Numbered from the stretch's first letter, positions 42,444 through 51,857 are shown. The stretch is 64,000 nt of DNA from Mesorhizobium wenxiniae (GCF_002284535.1 NZ_NPKH01000025.1:1-64000); one strand, 5' to 3'. Notes: generated by a model from the letters alone, not told the origin. Made by a program: numbers and translations.

Positions 42444-44147
42444 ATGACTTTCAACGGATGGATACAGATCCTCGTCTATTGCGGGATCGTTTTTTTGCTC
42501 GTGAAGCCGCTCGGCGGCTACATGTATCGCGTTTTCAGCGGCGACCGCACATTCCTCTCGCCGATTTTGGGTCCTGTCGAGCGACGCCTTTATCGCATCT
42601 CGGGAACCAGCGAGCGTGAGGAGCAGCACTGGACCACCTATGCGGCGGCCCTGCTGTTCTTCAACCTGGCCGGTTTCCTGGTGCTCTACGGCCTGCAGCG
42701 GCTGCAAGGCAGCCTGCCTTACAATCCGGCCGGTATGACCGCCGTCGAACCCGGGCTCGCCTTCAACACCGCCGCCAGTTTCATGACCAACACCAACTGG
42801 CAGAACTACGGCGGCGAAAGCACGATGTCCTATCTGGTGCAGATGGCCGGCCTCACCGTGCAGAACTTCCTGTCCGCGGCGACCGGCATCGCCATCGCAA
42901 TCGCGCTGATCCGCGGGTTCACCAAGGCCTCCGGCAAATCGATCGGCAATTTCTGGGTCGATATGACCCGGTGCACCCTTTACCTGCTGTTGCCGCTCTG
43001 CATCGTGCTGACGCTGGTCTATGTTTATCTCGGCATACCGCAGACGCTCAGCGCCTATCTCGACGCCACAACATTGGAGGGCGCGCGGCAGACGATCGCG
43101 GTCGGGCCAGCCGCCTCGCAGATCGCCATCAAGATGCTCGGCACCAATGGCGGCGGCTTCTTCAACGCCAATGCCGCGCATCCTTTCGAAAATCCCGACG
43201 CGATCTCGAACCTGATCCAGATGGTTTCGATCTTCGCGATCGGTGCGGCGCTGACCAACGTCTTCGGCCGCATGAACGGCAACCAGCGCCAGGGTTGGAC
43301 GATCTTGACCGCGATGGGCCTCCTGTTCATCGCTGGCGTCGCCGTCTGCTACTGGGCTGAGGCGTCAGGCAATCCGCTGGTTCATGCGCTGGGCATCGAC
43401 GGCGGCAACATGGAAGGCAAGGAAACGCGCTTCGGCATCGCTTTGTCTGCCCTGTTTGCGGTCATCACCACGGCCGCGTCCTGCGGCGCCGTCAACGCGA
43501 TGCATGACAGCTTCACCGCGCTTGGCGGCATGATCCCGATCATCAACATGCAGCTCGGCGAGGTCATTGTCGGCGGTGTCGGCGCCGGCCTCTACGGCAT
43601 CCTGATGTACATCGTGATCGCCGTGTTCGTCGCCGGACTGATGGTCGGACGCACGCCCGAATATCTCGGCAAGAAGATCGAGGCCAAGGAGATCAAGATG
43701 GCAATGCTGCCCATTCTCTGCCTGCCGCTGGCGATGCTGATCTTCACCGCCATCGCGGTGGTGCTGCCGACAGGCGTCGCTTCGATGGCCAATGCCGGCC
43801 CGCACGGCTTCTCCGAGGTTCTCTATGCCTACACCTCGGCTGCCGCCAACAACGGCTCGGCCTTTGGCGGCCTGACCGGCAACACGACCTGGTACAATGT
43901 CACGCTCGGAATCGGCATGCTGATGGGCCGCTTCCTGGTCATCATCCCGGCTCTGGCGATCGCCGGTTCGCTGGTCGCCAAGAAGACAGTGCCCGCCTCC
44001 GCCGGCACCTTCCCGACCGACGGGCCGCTGTTCGTCGGGCTGCTGGTCGGCGTCATTCTGATCGTCGGCGGCCTCACCTTCTTCCCGGCGCTGGCAGTCG
44101 GACCGATCGTCGAGCACCTGGCTGGCATCCACGGGCAGACATTCTGA
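42444..44147 (+). CDS. kdpA: KdpA, K+-translocating subunit
   Basis: The 567-residue integral membrane protein has the standard size. All four selectivity-loop segments of this SKT-channel-like subunit are readable: TNTNWQNYGGES, GTNGGGFFNANAAHPFENP, NAMHDSFTALGG and AAANNGSAFGGL. It forms the ion pathway of the P-type K+ pump. It is followed after a single base by a 76-residue membrane-protein gene that lies before kdpB. The operon is induced by low K+ or high osmolarity through KdpDE. Confidence 0.97.
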   Translation: MTFNGWIQILVYCGIVFLLVKPLGGYMYRVFSGDRTFLSPILGPVERRLYRISGTSEREEQHWTTYAAALLFFNLAGFLVLYGLQRLQGSLPYNPAGMTAVEPGLAFNTAASFMTNTNWQNYGGESTMSYLVQMAGLTVQNFLSAATGIAIAIALIRGFTKASGKSIGNFWVDMTRCTLYLLLPLCIVLTLVYVYLGIPQTLSAYLDATTLEGARQTIAVGPAASQIAIKMLGTNGGGFFNANAAHPFENPDAISNLIQMVSIFAIGAALTNVFGRMNGNQRQGWTILTAMGLLFIAGVAVCYWAEASGNPLVHALGIDGGNMEGKETRFGIALSALFAVITTAASCGAVNAMHDSFTALGGMIPIINMQLGEVIVGGVGAGLYGILMYIVIAVFVAGLMVGRTPEYLGKKIEAKEIKMAMLPILCLPLAMLIFTAIAVVLPTGVASMANAGPHGFSEVLYAYTSAAANNGSAFGGLTGNTTWYNVTLGIGMLMGRFLVIIPALAIAGSLVAKKTVPASAGTFPTDGPLFVGLLVGVILIVGGLTFFPALAVGPIVEHLAGIHGQTF

Positions 44148-44148
44148 A

Positions 44149-44379
44149 ATGGCCCCACTTTGGATCAATGTCATGGCCTGGTTCGAAACCATACGCCGCA
44201 AGATTCGACATCGAGCCGATCAGAAGGGGGCAACCCCGCCTCCTTTCCCGACCATGTCTACGTTCTTCGGCATTGCGGCCGTCATGATCGTGATCTGGCT
44301 GCTGGCCTCCGGGCATCTTCGTTCGGCATACGATCGATCGGCGCCATTCAACAACATCGATGCTGGAGCCACTAAATGA
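44149..44379 (+). CDS. Small membrane protein encoded between kdpA and kdpB
   Basis: The 76-residue product begins MAPLWINVMAWFETIRRKIR, is basic in the middle (HRADQKGATPPPFPT) and has one strong membrane span FFGIAAVMIVIWLLASGHL, followed by RSAYDRSAPFNNIDAGATK. It starts one base after the kdpA stop and its TGA overlaps the kdpB ATG (ATGA), so it is coupled to both. Canonical kdpFABC operons have nothing at this place. It may be a Kdp accessory subunit or regulator. The function is unknown, but the coupling makes a real gene very likely. Confidence 0.8.
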   Translation: MAPLWINVMAWFETIRRKIRHRADQKGATPPPFPTMSTFFGIAAVMIVIWLLASGHLRSAYDRSAPFNNIDAGATK

Positions 44380-46469
44380 GCCAGTCCAAATCCGCTGTTA
44401 TCATGGATGCCCGCGTCCTGCTGCCTGCCATCGACGGGGCTTTCAGGAAACTGAACCCGCGCACCTTGATGCGCAATCCGGTGATGTTCGTCGTCGCTGT
44501 AGTCTCGGCGCTCACGTCAGTCCTGTTCGTCAAGGATCTTGTCACTGGTGGCGGCAATCTCGGCTTCTCGCTGCAGATCATCATCTGGCTGTGGTTCACC
44601 GTGCTTTTCGCCAACTTCGCCGAAGCGGTCGCCGAAGGCCGAGGCAAGGCGCAGGCCGATTCGCTGCGCAAGGCGCGCACCGAGACCCAGGCCAAGCTGT
44701 TGAGCGGCGACGACCGCACCAAGTTCAAGCTGGTGCCCGGCACCAGCTTGAAGGTCGGCGATGTGGTGCTCGTCGAGGCTGGCGACATCATTCCGTCGGA
44801 CGGCGAGGTGATCGAAGGCGTCGCTTCGGTCAACGAGGCGGCAATCACCGGCGAATCCGCTCCGGTGATCCGTGAATCCGGCGGCGACCGTTCGGCGGTC
44901 ACCGGCGGCACGCAGGTTCTGTCCGACTGGATCCGCGTGCGCATCACCGCGGCCTCCGGCCATACGTTCCTCGACCGCATGATCTCGCTGGTCGAAGGCG
45001 CCGAGCGCCAGAAGACGCCCAACGAGATCGCGCTCAACATCCTGCTCGTCGGCATGACGCTGATCTTCGTGCTGGCGACGGCGACGATCCCGAGTTTCGC
45101 CTCCTATTCGGGCGGCTACATTTCGGTCACCGTCCTGGTCGCCCTGTTCGTCACGTTGATCCCGACGACGATCGGGGCGCTGCTTTCGGCCATCGGCATC
45201 GCCGGCATGGATCGCCTGGTGCGATTCAACGTGCTGGCGATGTCGGGCCGCGCCGTCGAGGCGGCTGGCGACGTCGACACGCTGCTGCTCGACAAGACCG
45301 GCACGATCACGCTCGGCAACCGCCAGGCGACGGCATTCCGCCCGGTCAAGGGCGTCACCGAGCAGGAGCTGGCCGACGCTGCACAGTTGGCCTCGCTTGC
45401 CGATGAAACGCCGGAAGGCCGCTCGATCGTCGTGCTGGCGAAGGAGAAATACGCCATCCGTGCCCGCGACATGGCAACACTGCATGCCGCTTTCGTGCCC
45501 TTCGCCGCGCAAACCCGCATGAGCGGCGTCGACATCGATGGCTCGTCGGTTCGCAAGGGCGCGGTCGATTCGGTGCTCGCCCACGTCAATCAGTCGACCG
45601 TCGCCACGCATGGTAGGCGCCCCAGCAGCGACACCGTCCGCGACCTTCAGGCGATCGCCGACGACGTCGCCAAATCCGGCGGCACGCCGCTGGCGGTCGA
45701 GCGCGACGGACGCCTTCTCGGCGTCGTCCATCTCAAGGACATCGTCAAAGGCGGCATCAGGGAACGCTTCGCCGAACTGCGCAAGATGGGGATCCGCACG
45801 GTGATGATCACCGGCGACAATCCGATGACGGCGGCGGCGATCGCGGCGGAGGCCGGCGTCGACGATTTCCTTGCCCAGGCGACCCCCGAGGACAAGCTGA
45901 AGCTCATCCGCGACGAACAGGCCAAAGGCAAGCTCGTCGCCATGTGCGGCGACGGCACCAATGATGCGCCCGCCCTTGCGCAGGCCGATGTCGGCGTTGC
46001 CATGAACACCGGCACGGTCGCCGCACGCGAAGCCGGCAATATGGTCGACCTCGACAGCGATCCGACCAAGCTGATCGAGATCGTAGAAATCGGCAAGGCG
46101 CTGCTGATGACGCGCGGATCGCTGACGACCTTTTCCATCGCCAACGACGTCGCCAAGTATTTTGCCATCATCCCGGCCATATTCGCCGTCTTCTACATCG
46201 CGCCGGGGCAAACCGCCGGTCCGTTGCAGGCGCTTAACATCATGCATCTCGCAACGCCGCAGAGCGCCATTCTCTCGGCCATCATCTTCAACGCACTGAT
46301 CATCATCGCGCTGATCCCGCTGTCGCTGAGAGGCGTCAAATATCGCGCGATTGGCGCGGGCGCGCTGCTCAGCCGCAACCTTCTTGTCTACGGCCTCGGC
46401 GGCATCATTGTCCCCTTCGTCGGCATCAAGGCGATCGATATGGCCATCACCGCGCTTGGCCTCGCATAA
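44376..46469 (+). CDS. kdpB: KdpB, catalytic P-type ATPase subunit
   Basis: The 697-residue P-type ATPase has the phosphorylation motif DKTGTIT with the Asp at about residue 306, the actuator motif TGES (ITGESAPVIRES), the nucleotide-domain segments and the hinge motif MCGDGTNDAPALAQADVGVA. These show the complete catalytic cycle for K+ import. The start overlaps the stop of the small membrane-protein gene. It acts with KdpA and KdpC in the inner membrane. Confidence 0.97.
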   Translation: MSQSKSAVIMDARVLLPAIDGAFRKLNPRTLMRNPVMFVVAVVSALTSVLFVKDLVTGGGNLGFSLQIIIWLWFTVLFANFAEAVAEGRGKAQADSLRKARTETQAKLLSGDDRTKFKLVPGTSLKVGDVVLVEAGDIIPSDGEVIEGVASVNEAAITGESAPVIRESGGDRSAVTGGTQVLSDWIRVRITAASGHTFLDRMISLVEGAERQKTPNEIALNILLVGMTLIFVLATATIPSFASYSGGYISVTVLVALFVTLIPTTIGALLSAIGIAGMDRLVRFNVLAMSGRAVEAAGDVDTLLLDKTGTITLGNRQATAFRPVKGVTEQELADAAQLASLADETPEGRSIVVLAKEKYAIRARDMATLHAAFVPFAAQTRMSGVDIDGSSVRKGAVDSVLAHVNQSTVATHGRRPSSDTVRDLQAIADDVAKSGGTPLAVERDGRLLGVVHLKDIVKGGIRERFAELRKMGIRTVMITGDNPMTAAAIAAEAGVDDFLAQATPEDKLKLIRDEQAKGKLVAMCGDGTNDAPALAQADVGVAMNTGTVAAREAGNMVDLDSDPTKLIEIVEIGKALLMTRGSLTTFSIANDVAKYFAIIPAIFAVFYIAPGQTAGPLQALNIMHLATPQSAILSAIIFNALIIIALIPLSLRGVKYRAIGAGALLSRNLLVYGLGGIIVPFVGIKAIDMAITALGLA

Positions 46470-46481
46470 GGAATTAAGTCC

Positions 46482-47051
46482 ATGCTCAAGCAAATCAGAC
46501 CCGCGATCACCATGATCGTTTTCTTCACCATCCTTACCGGCCTGATCTATCCGATCGGCATGACCGGCATCGCCCAAGCCCTGTTCCCGCGCCAGGCCAA
46601 CGGCAGCCTGATTGAGAAGGACGGCAAGATCGTCGGCTCCGAACTGATCGGCCAGGCCTTTGCCAGCGAGCGCTATTTCCGTGGCCGCCCGTCGGCAGCC
46701 GGCGACGGCTACAACGCCGCCGCTTCGAGCGGTTCGAATCTCGGGCCGACCAACCCCAAGCTGATCGACCGCATCAAGAGCGATGCCGACAGGCTGAACG
46801 TGGAAAATCCGGACCAGCCGGTGCCGGTGGATCTGGTCACGACTTCAGGCAGCGGCCTCGATCCGCATATCAGCCCCGAAGCCGCCTATTTCCAGGTCGC
46901 CAGGGTGGCCAGGGCCAGGGACGTCGATGAAGCCAGGGTCAAGTCCCTTGTCGACAGCCATATTGAGGACCGCGAGCTCGGCTTCATGGGAGAGCCGGTG
47001 GTCAATGTGCTGGCGCTCAATCTGGCGCTGGACGAGGCCACAAAGCAATGA
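46482..47051 (+). CDS. kdpC: KdpC subunit
   Basis: The 189-residue protein has one N-terminal membrane segment (ITMIVFFTILTGLIYPIGMT) and a periplasmic domain with the KdpC landmarks YFRGRPSAAGDGYNAAASSG and SNLGPTNPKLIDRI, then VTTSGSGLDPHISPEAAYFQ. It is needed for high-affinity K+ binding by KdpAB. AAGGAA precedes the start. A hairpin lies between it and kdpD. Confidence 0.96.
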   Translation: MLKQIRPAITMIVFFTILTGLIYPIGMTGIAQALFPRQANGSLIEKDGKIVGSELIGQAFASERYFRGRPSAAGDGYNAAASSGSNLGPTNPKLIDRIKSDADRLNVENPDQPVPVDLVTTSGSGLDPHISPEAAYFQVARVARARDVDEARVKSLVDSHIEDRELGFMGEPVVNVLALNLALDEATKQ

Positions 47052-47058
47052 ATGGTGG

Positions 47059-47083
47059 GCCGGGGATCGACACCATCCCCGGC
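47059..47083 (+). promoter_or_regulatory. Intercistronic hairpin between kdpC and kdpD
   Basis: A nine-base-pair stem GCCGGGGAT / ATCCCCGGC with loop CGACACC, plus a possible outer AATGG/CCATT helix. It lacks a U-run, so it would more likely slow decay or tune kdpDE levels than stop transcription. Confidence 0.5.
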
Positions 47084-47100
47084 GCCATTCATGATCGATT

Positions 47101-49821
47101 ATGATGCAGGACGACAGCCGCAACGAAACCAGACCCTCACCTGACGCGCTGCTTGACCATGCGGAGCGGGAGGCGCGCGGTCGTCTGCGGATATTCCTGG
47201 GCGCAGCACCCGGTGTCGGCAAGACTTATGAAATGCTGATGTCGGGCCGTGCAAGATTGGCCGACGGGGTGGACGTGGTGATCGGCGTCGTCGAGACGCA
47301 CGGGCGGAAAGAAACCCAGGTGCTGGTCGACGGCTATGAGGTGCTTCCCCGTCGCCAGGTCGACTACAAGGGGCGCATCCTGGAGGAAATGGATCTCGAC
47401 GCCATCCTTGCCCGGCTTCCAGCGCTGGTCCTCGTCGACGAGCTCGCCCATACCAACGCGCCGGGCAGCCGCCATCCCAAGCGCTATCTCGACGTTCAGG
47501 AAATCCTGACGCACGGTATCGACGTCTACACGACGCTCAACATCCAGCATGTCGAAAGCCTGAACGATGTCGTGGCGCAGATCACGCGCGTCAGAGTGCG
47601 CGAGACGGTTCCAGACTCCGTCATCGACCAAGCCGACGACATCGAGATCATCGATCTCACTCCCGACGACCTGATCAAGCGGCTCGAGGAGGGCAAGGTT
47701 TATATCCCCAGCACCGCCCAGCGCGCCATCGAGAACTATTTCTCGCCGGGCAATTTGACGGCGCTCAGGGAACTGGCGCTCCGCCGCACCGCCCAGCGCG
47801 TCGACGAGCAGTTGCTGACCCACATGCAGGCCCACGCCATACCCGGACCCTGGGCGGCGGGGGAAAGGGTTCTCGTCTGCGTCGATGCTCGTCCGGGCGG
47901 GGCGGCCCGTGTCCGCTATGCGCGGAGGTTGGCCGACCGGCTCCGCGCCCCCTGGACGGCGCTTCATGTCGATACCCCTCGTTCAGCCGCGATGTCGGAG
48001 GAGGACAAGGATCGGCTGGCGACGCTGCTGCGCCTTGCCGAGCAGCTCGGCGCCGAGGTAACGACCATTCCAGGTCAGAACGTCGCGCAGGACATCGTTC
48101 GCCATGCGACCGCGAACAACTTCACCCATATCGTGATCGGCAGGCCGACCCGATCGCGCTGGCGGGAATTGATCGAAGGCTCGCTCACTTATGATCTCAT
48201 CCGAAATGCCGGCGACATCAGCGTCCATGTCATTTCGGGAAACGAACGCAACGCCGAGGCGACGTCGAGGACCGTCAAGGCGGCGGACGAACAGTGGCAA
48301 TTCGAGATCTGGCCCTATCTCAAGGCCACGGCCTATGTTGTTGGCTCGCTCGCCTGCGCCCTCCTTCTCCACCAGTTTCTCGACGTCCGCAATCTGGCGA
48401 TCATCTTTCTCATCGGGGTCCTGACGTCGGCGGTGACCGGCGGTCTCTGGCCGGCCTTGTATGCCTGCCTCATCAGCGCCATTGCCTTCAACTATTTCTT
48501 CCTGGAACCACGCTACACGCTCACGATCCACGATCCGGAGAGCATCGTTGCGCTGGCTGTCTTCCTGGTTGTTGCGGTCATTGCCAGCAATCTGACGGCG
48601 CGTGTGCAGCGGCAGGCGGTCGCCGCCCGATCACGGGCACGCGCCACGGAAGATATCTATCTCTTCTCAAAGAAGCTCGCCGGCGCCGGCACGCTGGACG
48701 ACGTACTGTGGGCCACAGCCTTCCAGATTGCCTCGATGCTGAAGCTGCGCGTGGTGCTGCTTTTGCCGGAGAATGGTTCGATCACCGTCAAGGCCGGCTA
48801 TCCGCCTGACGACACGCTGGCCGAGGCAGACATCGCAGCCGCCCGTTGGGCCTGGGAGCACGATCGCGCTGCGGGCCGTGGCGCCGATACGCTTCCCGGG
48901 GCAAAACGCCTATATCTTCCGCTGCGGACCGGGCGCACCGCTGTCGGCGTCGTCGGCCTCGACAACGACAAGCAAGGCCCGCTGCTGACTCCCGAACAGA
49001 AGCGCCTCCTCGACGCCCTCGCCGATCAGGCGGCAGTCGCCATCGAACGCATCCAGCTTGTTGCCGACGTCGACCGGGCCAAGCTCGAGGCCGAGGCGGA
49101 CCGCCTGCGCTCGGCGCTGCTGACCTCGATTTCCCATGATCTGAAAACGCCGCTGGCCGCCATCATGGGCGCCGCCGGTACCTTGCGGGAATTTGCGCCG
49201 GCGCTTCCCGAAGCGGACCGGGCGGACCTGCTGTCGACCGTGCTCGACGAATCGGAACGGCTGAACCGCTTCATCGCCAATTTGCTCGACATGACCAAGA
49301 TCGAATCCGGTGCGATGGAGCCGAACTACGCATTCCACTATGTCGGCGATATTGTCGGCACCGCCTTGCATCGAGCCAGAAAAATCATCGGCGAACACAA
49401 GACCGAAATGGACATTCCCACGGATTTGCCGATGTTGAGGGTCGATCCCGTCTTGTTCGAGCAGGCGCTGTTCAACCTCCTCGACAATGCCGCTAAATAC
49501 GCGCCGCCAGCTTCGACGATCCGCCTGCAGGGCTGGGCCGACAATGGTTTCGTCATCGTGCAGATCATGGACGAGGGGCCAGGCATTCCGCCAGCGGACC
49601 TGGAGCGCATTTTCGACACGTTCCACCGGGTGCGAAAGGGCGATCAGGTCCGTGCCGGCACCGGGCTCGGACTCTCGATCTGCCGCGGCTTCATCGAGGC
49701 GATGGGCGGCACGATTTCGGCGGCCAACAGGACCGACCGCTCGGGTGCGGTTTTCACCATCAGGATGCCGGTACCGGCAGACCAACATGTGAACGAACCC
49801 GACATGGATGACCTGCCATGA
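47101..49821 (+). CDS. kdpD: KdpD, osmosensitive K+ sensor histidine kinase
   Basis: The 906-residue sensor has the KdpD N-terminal domain with Walker A GAAPGVGKTYEMLMSG (about residue 35), a USP-like domain (GERVLVCVDARPGGAARVRY), four clustered membrane segments (around residues 415-505), a GAF domain and the HisKA block LLTSISHDLKTPLAAIMGAA with the phospho-His. The ATPase part contains NLLDNAAKYA, DEGPGIP and GTGLGLSICR. It perceives K+ limitation or turgor and phosphorylates KdpE. The ATG at 47101 has no good ribosome site. Its stop overlaps kdpE by ATGA. Confidence 0.96.
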   Translation: MMQDDSRNETRPSPDALLDHAEREARGRLRIFLGAAPGVGKTYEMLMSGRARLADGVDVVIGVVETHGRKETQVLVDGYEVLPRRQVDYKGRILEEMDLDAILARLPALVLVDELAHTNAPGSRHPKRYLDVQEILTHGIDVYTTLNIQHVESLNDVVAQITRVRVRETVPDSVIDQADDIEIIDLTPDDLIKRLEEGKVYIPSTAQRAIENYFSPGNLTALRELALRRTAQRVDEQLLTHMQAHAIPGPWAAGERVLVCVDARPGGAARVRYARRLADRLRAPWTALHVDTPRSAAMSEEDKDRLATLLRLAEQLGAEVTTIPGQNVAQDIVRHATANNFTHIVIGRPTRSRWRELIEGSLTYDLIRNAGDISVHVISGNERNAEATSRTVKAADEQWQFEIWPYLKATAYVVGSLACALLLHQFLDVRNLAIIFLIGVLTSAVTGGLWPALYACLISAIAFNYFFLEPRYTLTIHDPESIVALAVFLVVAVIASNLTARVQRQAVAARSRARATEDIYLFSKKLAGAGTLDDVLWATAFQIASMLKLRVVLLLPENGSITVKAGYPPDDTLAEADIAAARWAWEHDRAAGRGADTLPGAKRLYLPLRTGRTAVGVVGLDNDKQGPLLTPEQKRLLDALADQAAVAIERIQLVADVDRAKLEAEADRLRSALLTSISHDLKTPLAAIMGAAGTLREFAPALPEADRADLLSTVLDESERLNRFIANLLDMTKIESGAMEPNYAFHYVGDIVGTALHRARKIIGEHKTEMDIPTDLPMLRVDPVLFEQALFNLLDNAAKYAPPASTIRLQGWADNGFVIVQIMDEGPGIPPADLERIFDTFHRVRKGDQVRAGTGLGLSICRGFIEAMGGTISAANRTDRSGAVFTIRMPVPADQHVNEPDMDDLP

Positions 49822-50510
49822 CGAACCTGGACGTCAGGATATTGGTCGTCGATGACGAACCGCCGATCCGCAAGCTGCTCCGCGTCGGCCTTGGCAGCCA
49901 GGGCTATGCAATCAGCGAGGCGCCGAACGCCAAGGCGGCGATCGAACTCATGGAGACGGAAAGGCCGGACCTGATCCTGCTCGATCTCGGCCTGCCCGGC
50001 ATGGGCGGCCACGAATTGCTGCGCAAATGGCGGGATGACGGCCTGGATGTTCCCGTGGTCATCCTGTCCAGCCGCACCGACGAGACCGGCATCGTCTCGG
50101 CACTTGAGCTCGGCGCCGACGACTATGTCATCAAGCCGTTCGGCATGAACGAGCTTGTCGCGCGCATCCGCGTGGCGCTCCGCCACAAGTTCCAGCAGCA
50201 GGGTGAGAAGCCGGTCTTCCACACCGGCGATCTCACGGTCGATCTGGTGAAGCGCATCGTCACGATCGAGGGCAGGGAGATAAAGCTCTCGCCGAAGGAG
50301 TACGACATCCTGCGCATCCTCGTGCAGCACGCCGGCAAGGTTCTCACCCACCAGTTTCTTTTGAGGCAGGTCTGGGGCGATTCGACCGACGTGCAGTATC
50401 TCAGGGTCTATGTGCGGCAGCTCAGGCAAAAGATCGAGAAAACGCCCGACCAGCCGCGTTACATCACCACCGAAACCGGCGTCGGATATCGTCTGCGCGA
50501 AGTGGATTGA
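49818..50510 (+). CDS. kdpE: KdpE response regulator
   Basis: The 230-residue OmpR/PhoB-type regulator has a receiver domain (ILVVDDEPPIRKLLRVGLGS with the acidic pair, phospho-Asp in LILLDLGLPGMGGHE, Lys in ADDYVIKPFGMNEL). The winged-helix DNA-binding domain includes LSPKEYDILRILVQHAGKVL and DVQYLRVYVRQLRQKIE with RYITTETGVGYRL. It completes the kdp operon and activates the kdp promoter at low K+. Coupled to kdpD by a four-base overlap. Confidence 0.97.
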   Translation: MTNLDVRILVVDDEPPIRKLLRVGLGSQGYAISEAPNAKAAIELMETERPDLILLDLGLPGMGGHELLRKWRDDGLDVPVVILSSRTDETGIVSALELGADDYVIKPFGMNELVARIRVALRHKFQQQGEKPVFHTGDLTVDLVKRIVTIEGREIKLSPKEYDILRILVQHAGKVLTHQFLLRQVWGDSTDVQYLRVYVRQLRQKIEKTPDQPRYITTETGVGYRLREVD

Positions 50511-50918
50511 ATATAATCCTGGTGGACAACGCTCAATCGGCCGAGAGTTCCGCGGTTCGAGAAAGCGCGCCGCTGGAGCCGGCCAATGAGATGGGAAAGC
50601 TGATCGGCTAGCCTGTATCGAGCGCGACCGCATTAATTCTCAAAAATGGTGGCGGCCTTGAGCAGCGGCGTGATTTTCGCGTTGAATGCCACGGGCACCA
50701 GGCAACCGGCGGCCGGACAAGTGCTGAGCTGCAGGATGCCCTCAAATTCTTGTCGCCGATCTCGAGATTTATCCCCTTGCCCGGCACGCATGGGTCGGCC
50801 GGCTTTTGATTTCCGGTAACTCAACCCGCCAATTCCGCCCCGCGAGGCTTTAGCCATGGCATCACCGGGCAAATGCCCTATATGATTGGAGGCTCCAGTT
50901 TGGTGCGGGAATGAATGG
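50511..50918. other. Gap after kdpE with an eroded IalB-like gene
   Basis: Apart from the relic at 50633-50800 the interval holds no recognisable gene. A rightward frame from 50522 ends ANEMGKLIG at 50611 but has no ribosome site. Confidence 0.4.
50633..50800 (-). pseudogene. Relic of an invasion-associated locus B (IalB)-like gene
   Basis: Reading leftward, one frame gives PGKGINLEIGDKNLR. After a frameshift another gives FEGILQLSTCPAAGCLVPVA and FNAKITPLLKAATIFEN to TAA at 50633-50635. This matches the end of IalB-family proteins, whose cysteine-containing C-terminus has the C-x3-GC pattern. The N-terminal part is absent. Confidence 0.45.
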
Positions 50919-51215
50919 ATGTCGCCGCTTCGCCCATCGACGATCTTCATGTCGGCAATGCTGGCAACAGCGATGCTGTCGGACACGGCTGTCTCCGCGC
51001 AGATCGTCACTCCCGCCAACCGCAACGCGCTGGTCCTGCAAAACGAATTGCAGATGCTGGAGAACAGGCTGCGGCGGCAGCGATACCAGCAGCAGCAACA
51101 GCAGTTCCGTGCCCAGGATCGCGAGGTGGCGCCGCAACGGCCTGATATTCAGCAGATGAGGCCTACGTGCCAGTTGCGGCGGTCGGGCAGCCGCTTTATC
51201 AGCACCTGCCGCTGA
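50919..51215 (+). CDS. Small secreted protein, Gln-rich, hypothetical
   Basis: A protein of 98 residues that begins MSPLRPSTIFMSAMLATAML with a signal-peptide-like segment cleaved after VSAQ. The mature part is a predicted helix rich in Gln/Arg (LQNELQMLENRLRRQRYQQQ), ending CQLRRSGSRFISTC with two cysteines. The family is not recognised. The start is uncertain, and an internal ATG at 50952 is possible. The coiled, charged sequence suggests an envelope-associated role. Confidence 0.6.
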   Translation: MSPLRPSTIFMSAMLATAMLSDTAVSAQIVTPANRNALVLQNELQMLENRLRRQRYQQQQQQFRAQDREVAPQRPDIQQMRPTCQLRRSGSRFISTCR

Positions 51216-51347
51216 TGAGCCGACGCTTTTCATTTATTTAGCCGGCTTATAGCCTTGAATACCGCTCCACTTGAAGTAGCATCAAAGGCGGTTTGATTTT
51301 CGCAACGTGCCTTTGTGCTTGGGCACTGCCCTGATTGGATCTCGGGA

Positions 51348-51857
51348 ATGGCAGCCACCAAGAAGAAGGTTGTACGCAAGGCGAGGAAGGGCGAGCATAT
51401 CCGGCAGGTCGCGGCGATTCCTTTTCGGCTGAGCGAGCATGGCAACGTCGAGGTGATGCTGGTCACCTCGATATCGACAATGCGCTTTATCGTGCCCAAG
51501 GGCTGGCCGATGAAGGGCAAGAGTGGGCGCAAGGCAGCCACCATCGAAGCGCAGGAGGAAGCCGGCGTCCTCGGCAAGACGCTGAAGCAGCCGGCCGGCA
51601 CCTATTCCTACTGGAAGCGGCTGACAAACCGCTTCGTCCGCGTCGACGTCATCGTCTACCTGCTGGCGGTGACGGAGGAGCTGGCCAATTGGCAGGAAGC
51701 CAAAAGGCGGCATCGAGCATGGCTGACGCTGGCAGACGCAGCAGCGCTTATCGACGAGCCCGATCTTTCAACGCTGCTGAAGAACTTGAAAGTTCCCCAT
51801 CCAGCGCCCGCTGGCGAACCTGAACCAAGGCCTCATTTGGAGTCGTCATCTCCCTGA
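51348..51857 (+). CDS. Nudix hydrolase, DIPP-like
   Basis: A 169-residue protein of the Nudix superfamily. The modified box is GWPMKGKSGRKAATIEAQEE followed by AGVLG. The glutamates EAQEEAG that bind metal are present, though the usual Arg at the RE position is Ile. PKGWPMKG upstream is the landmark of diphosphoinositol-polyphosphate-phosphohydrolase-like rhizobial Nudix proteins. The start at 51348 is supported by the family N-terminus rich in Lys. The substrate is probably a nucleotide or polyphosphate derivative. The 3' end overlaps the convergent lyase gene by 25 bases. Confidence 0.85.
   Translation: MAATKKKVVRKARKGEHIRQVAAIPFRLSEHGNVEVMLVTSISTMRFIVPKGWPMKGKSGRKAATIEAQEEAGVLGKTLKQPAGTYSYWKRLTNRFVRVDVIVYLLAVTEELANWQEAKRRHRAWLTLADAAALIDEPDLSTLLKNLKVPHPAPAGEPEPRPHLESSSP

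Noticed and set aside
44517..46577. Very long open frame on the - strand across kdpB (686 codons)
   Set aside because: It lies exactly antisense to a well-conserved P-type ATPase, has repetitive Asp/Arg/His-rich composition and no family motif. It is a GC-bias shadow.
46733..46745. ggttcgaatctcgg as a tRNA T-loop
   Set aside because: It lies in the kdpC coding sequence and no acceptor or anticodon stem can be drawn around it.
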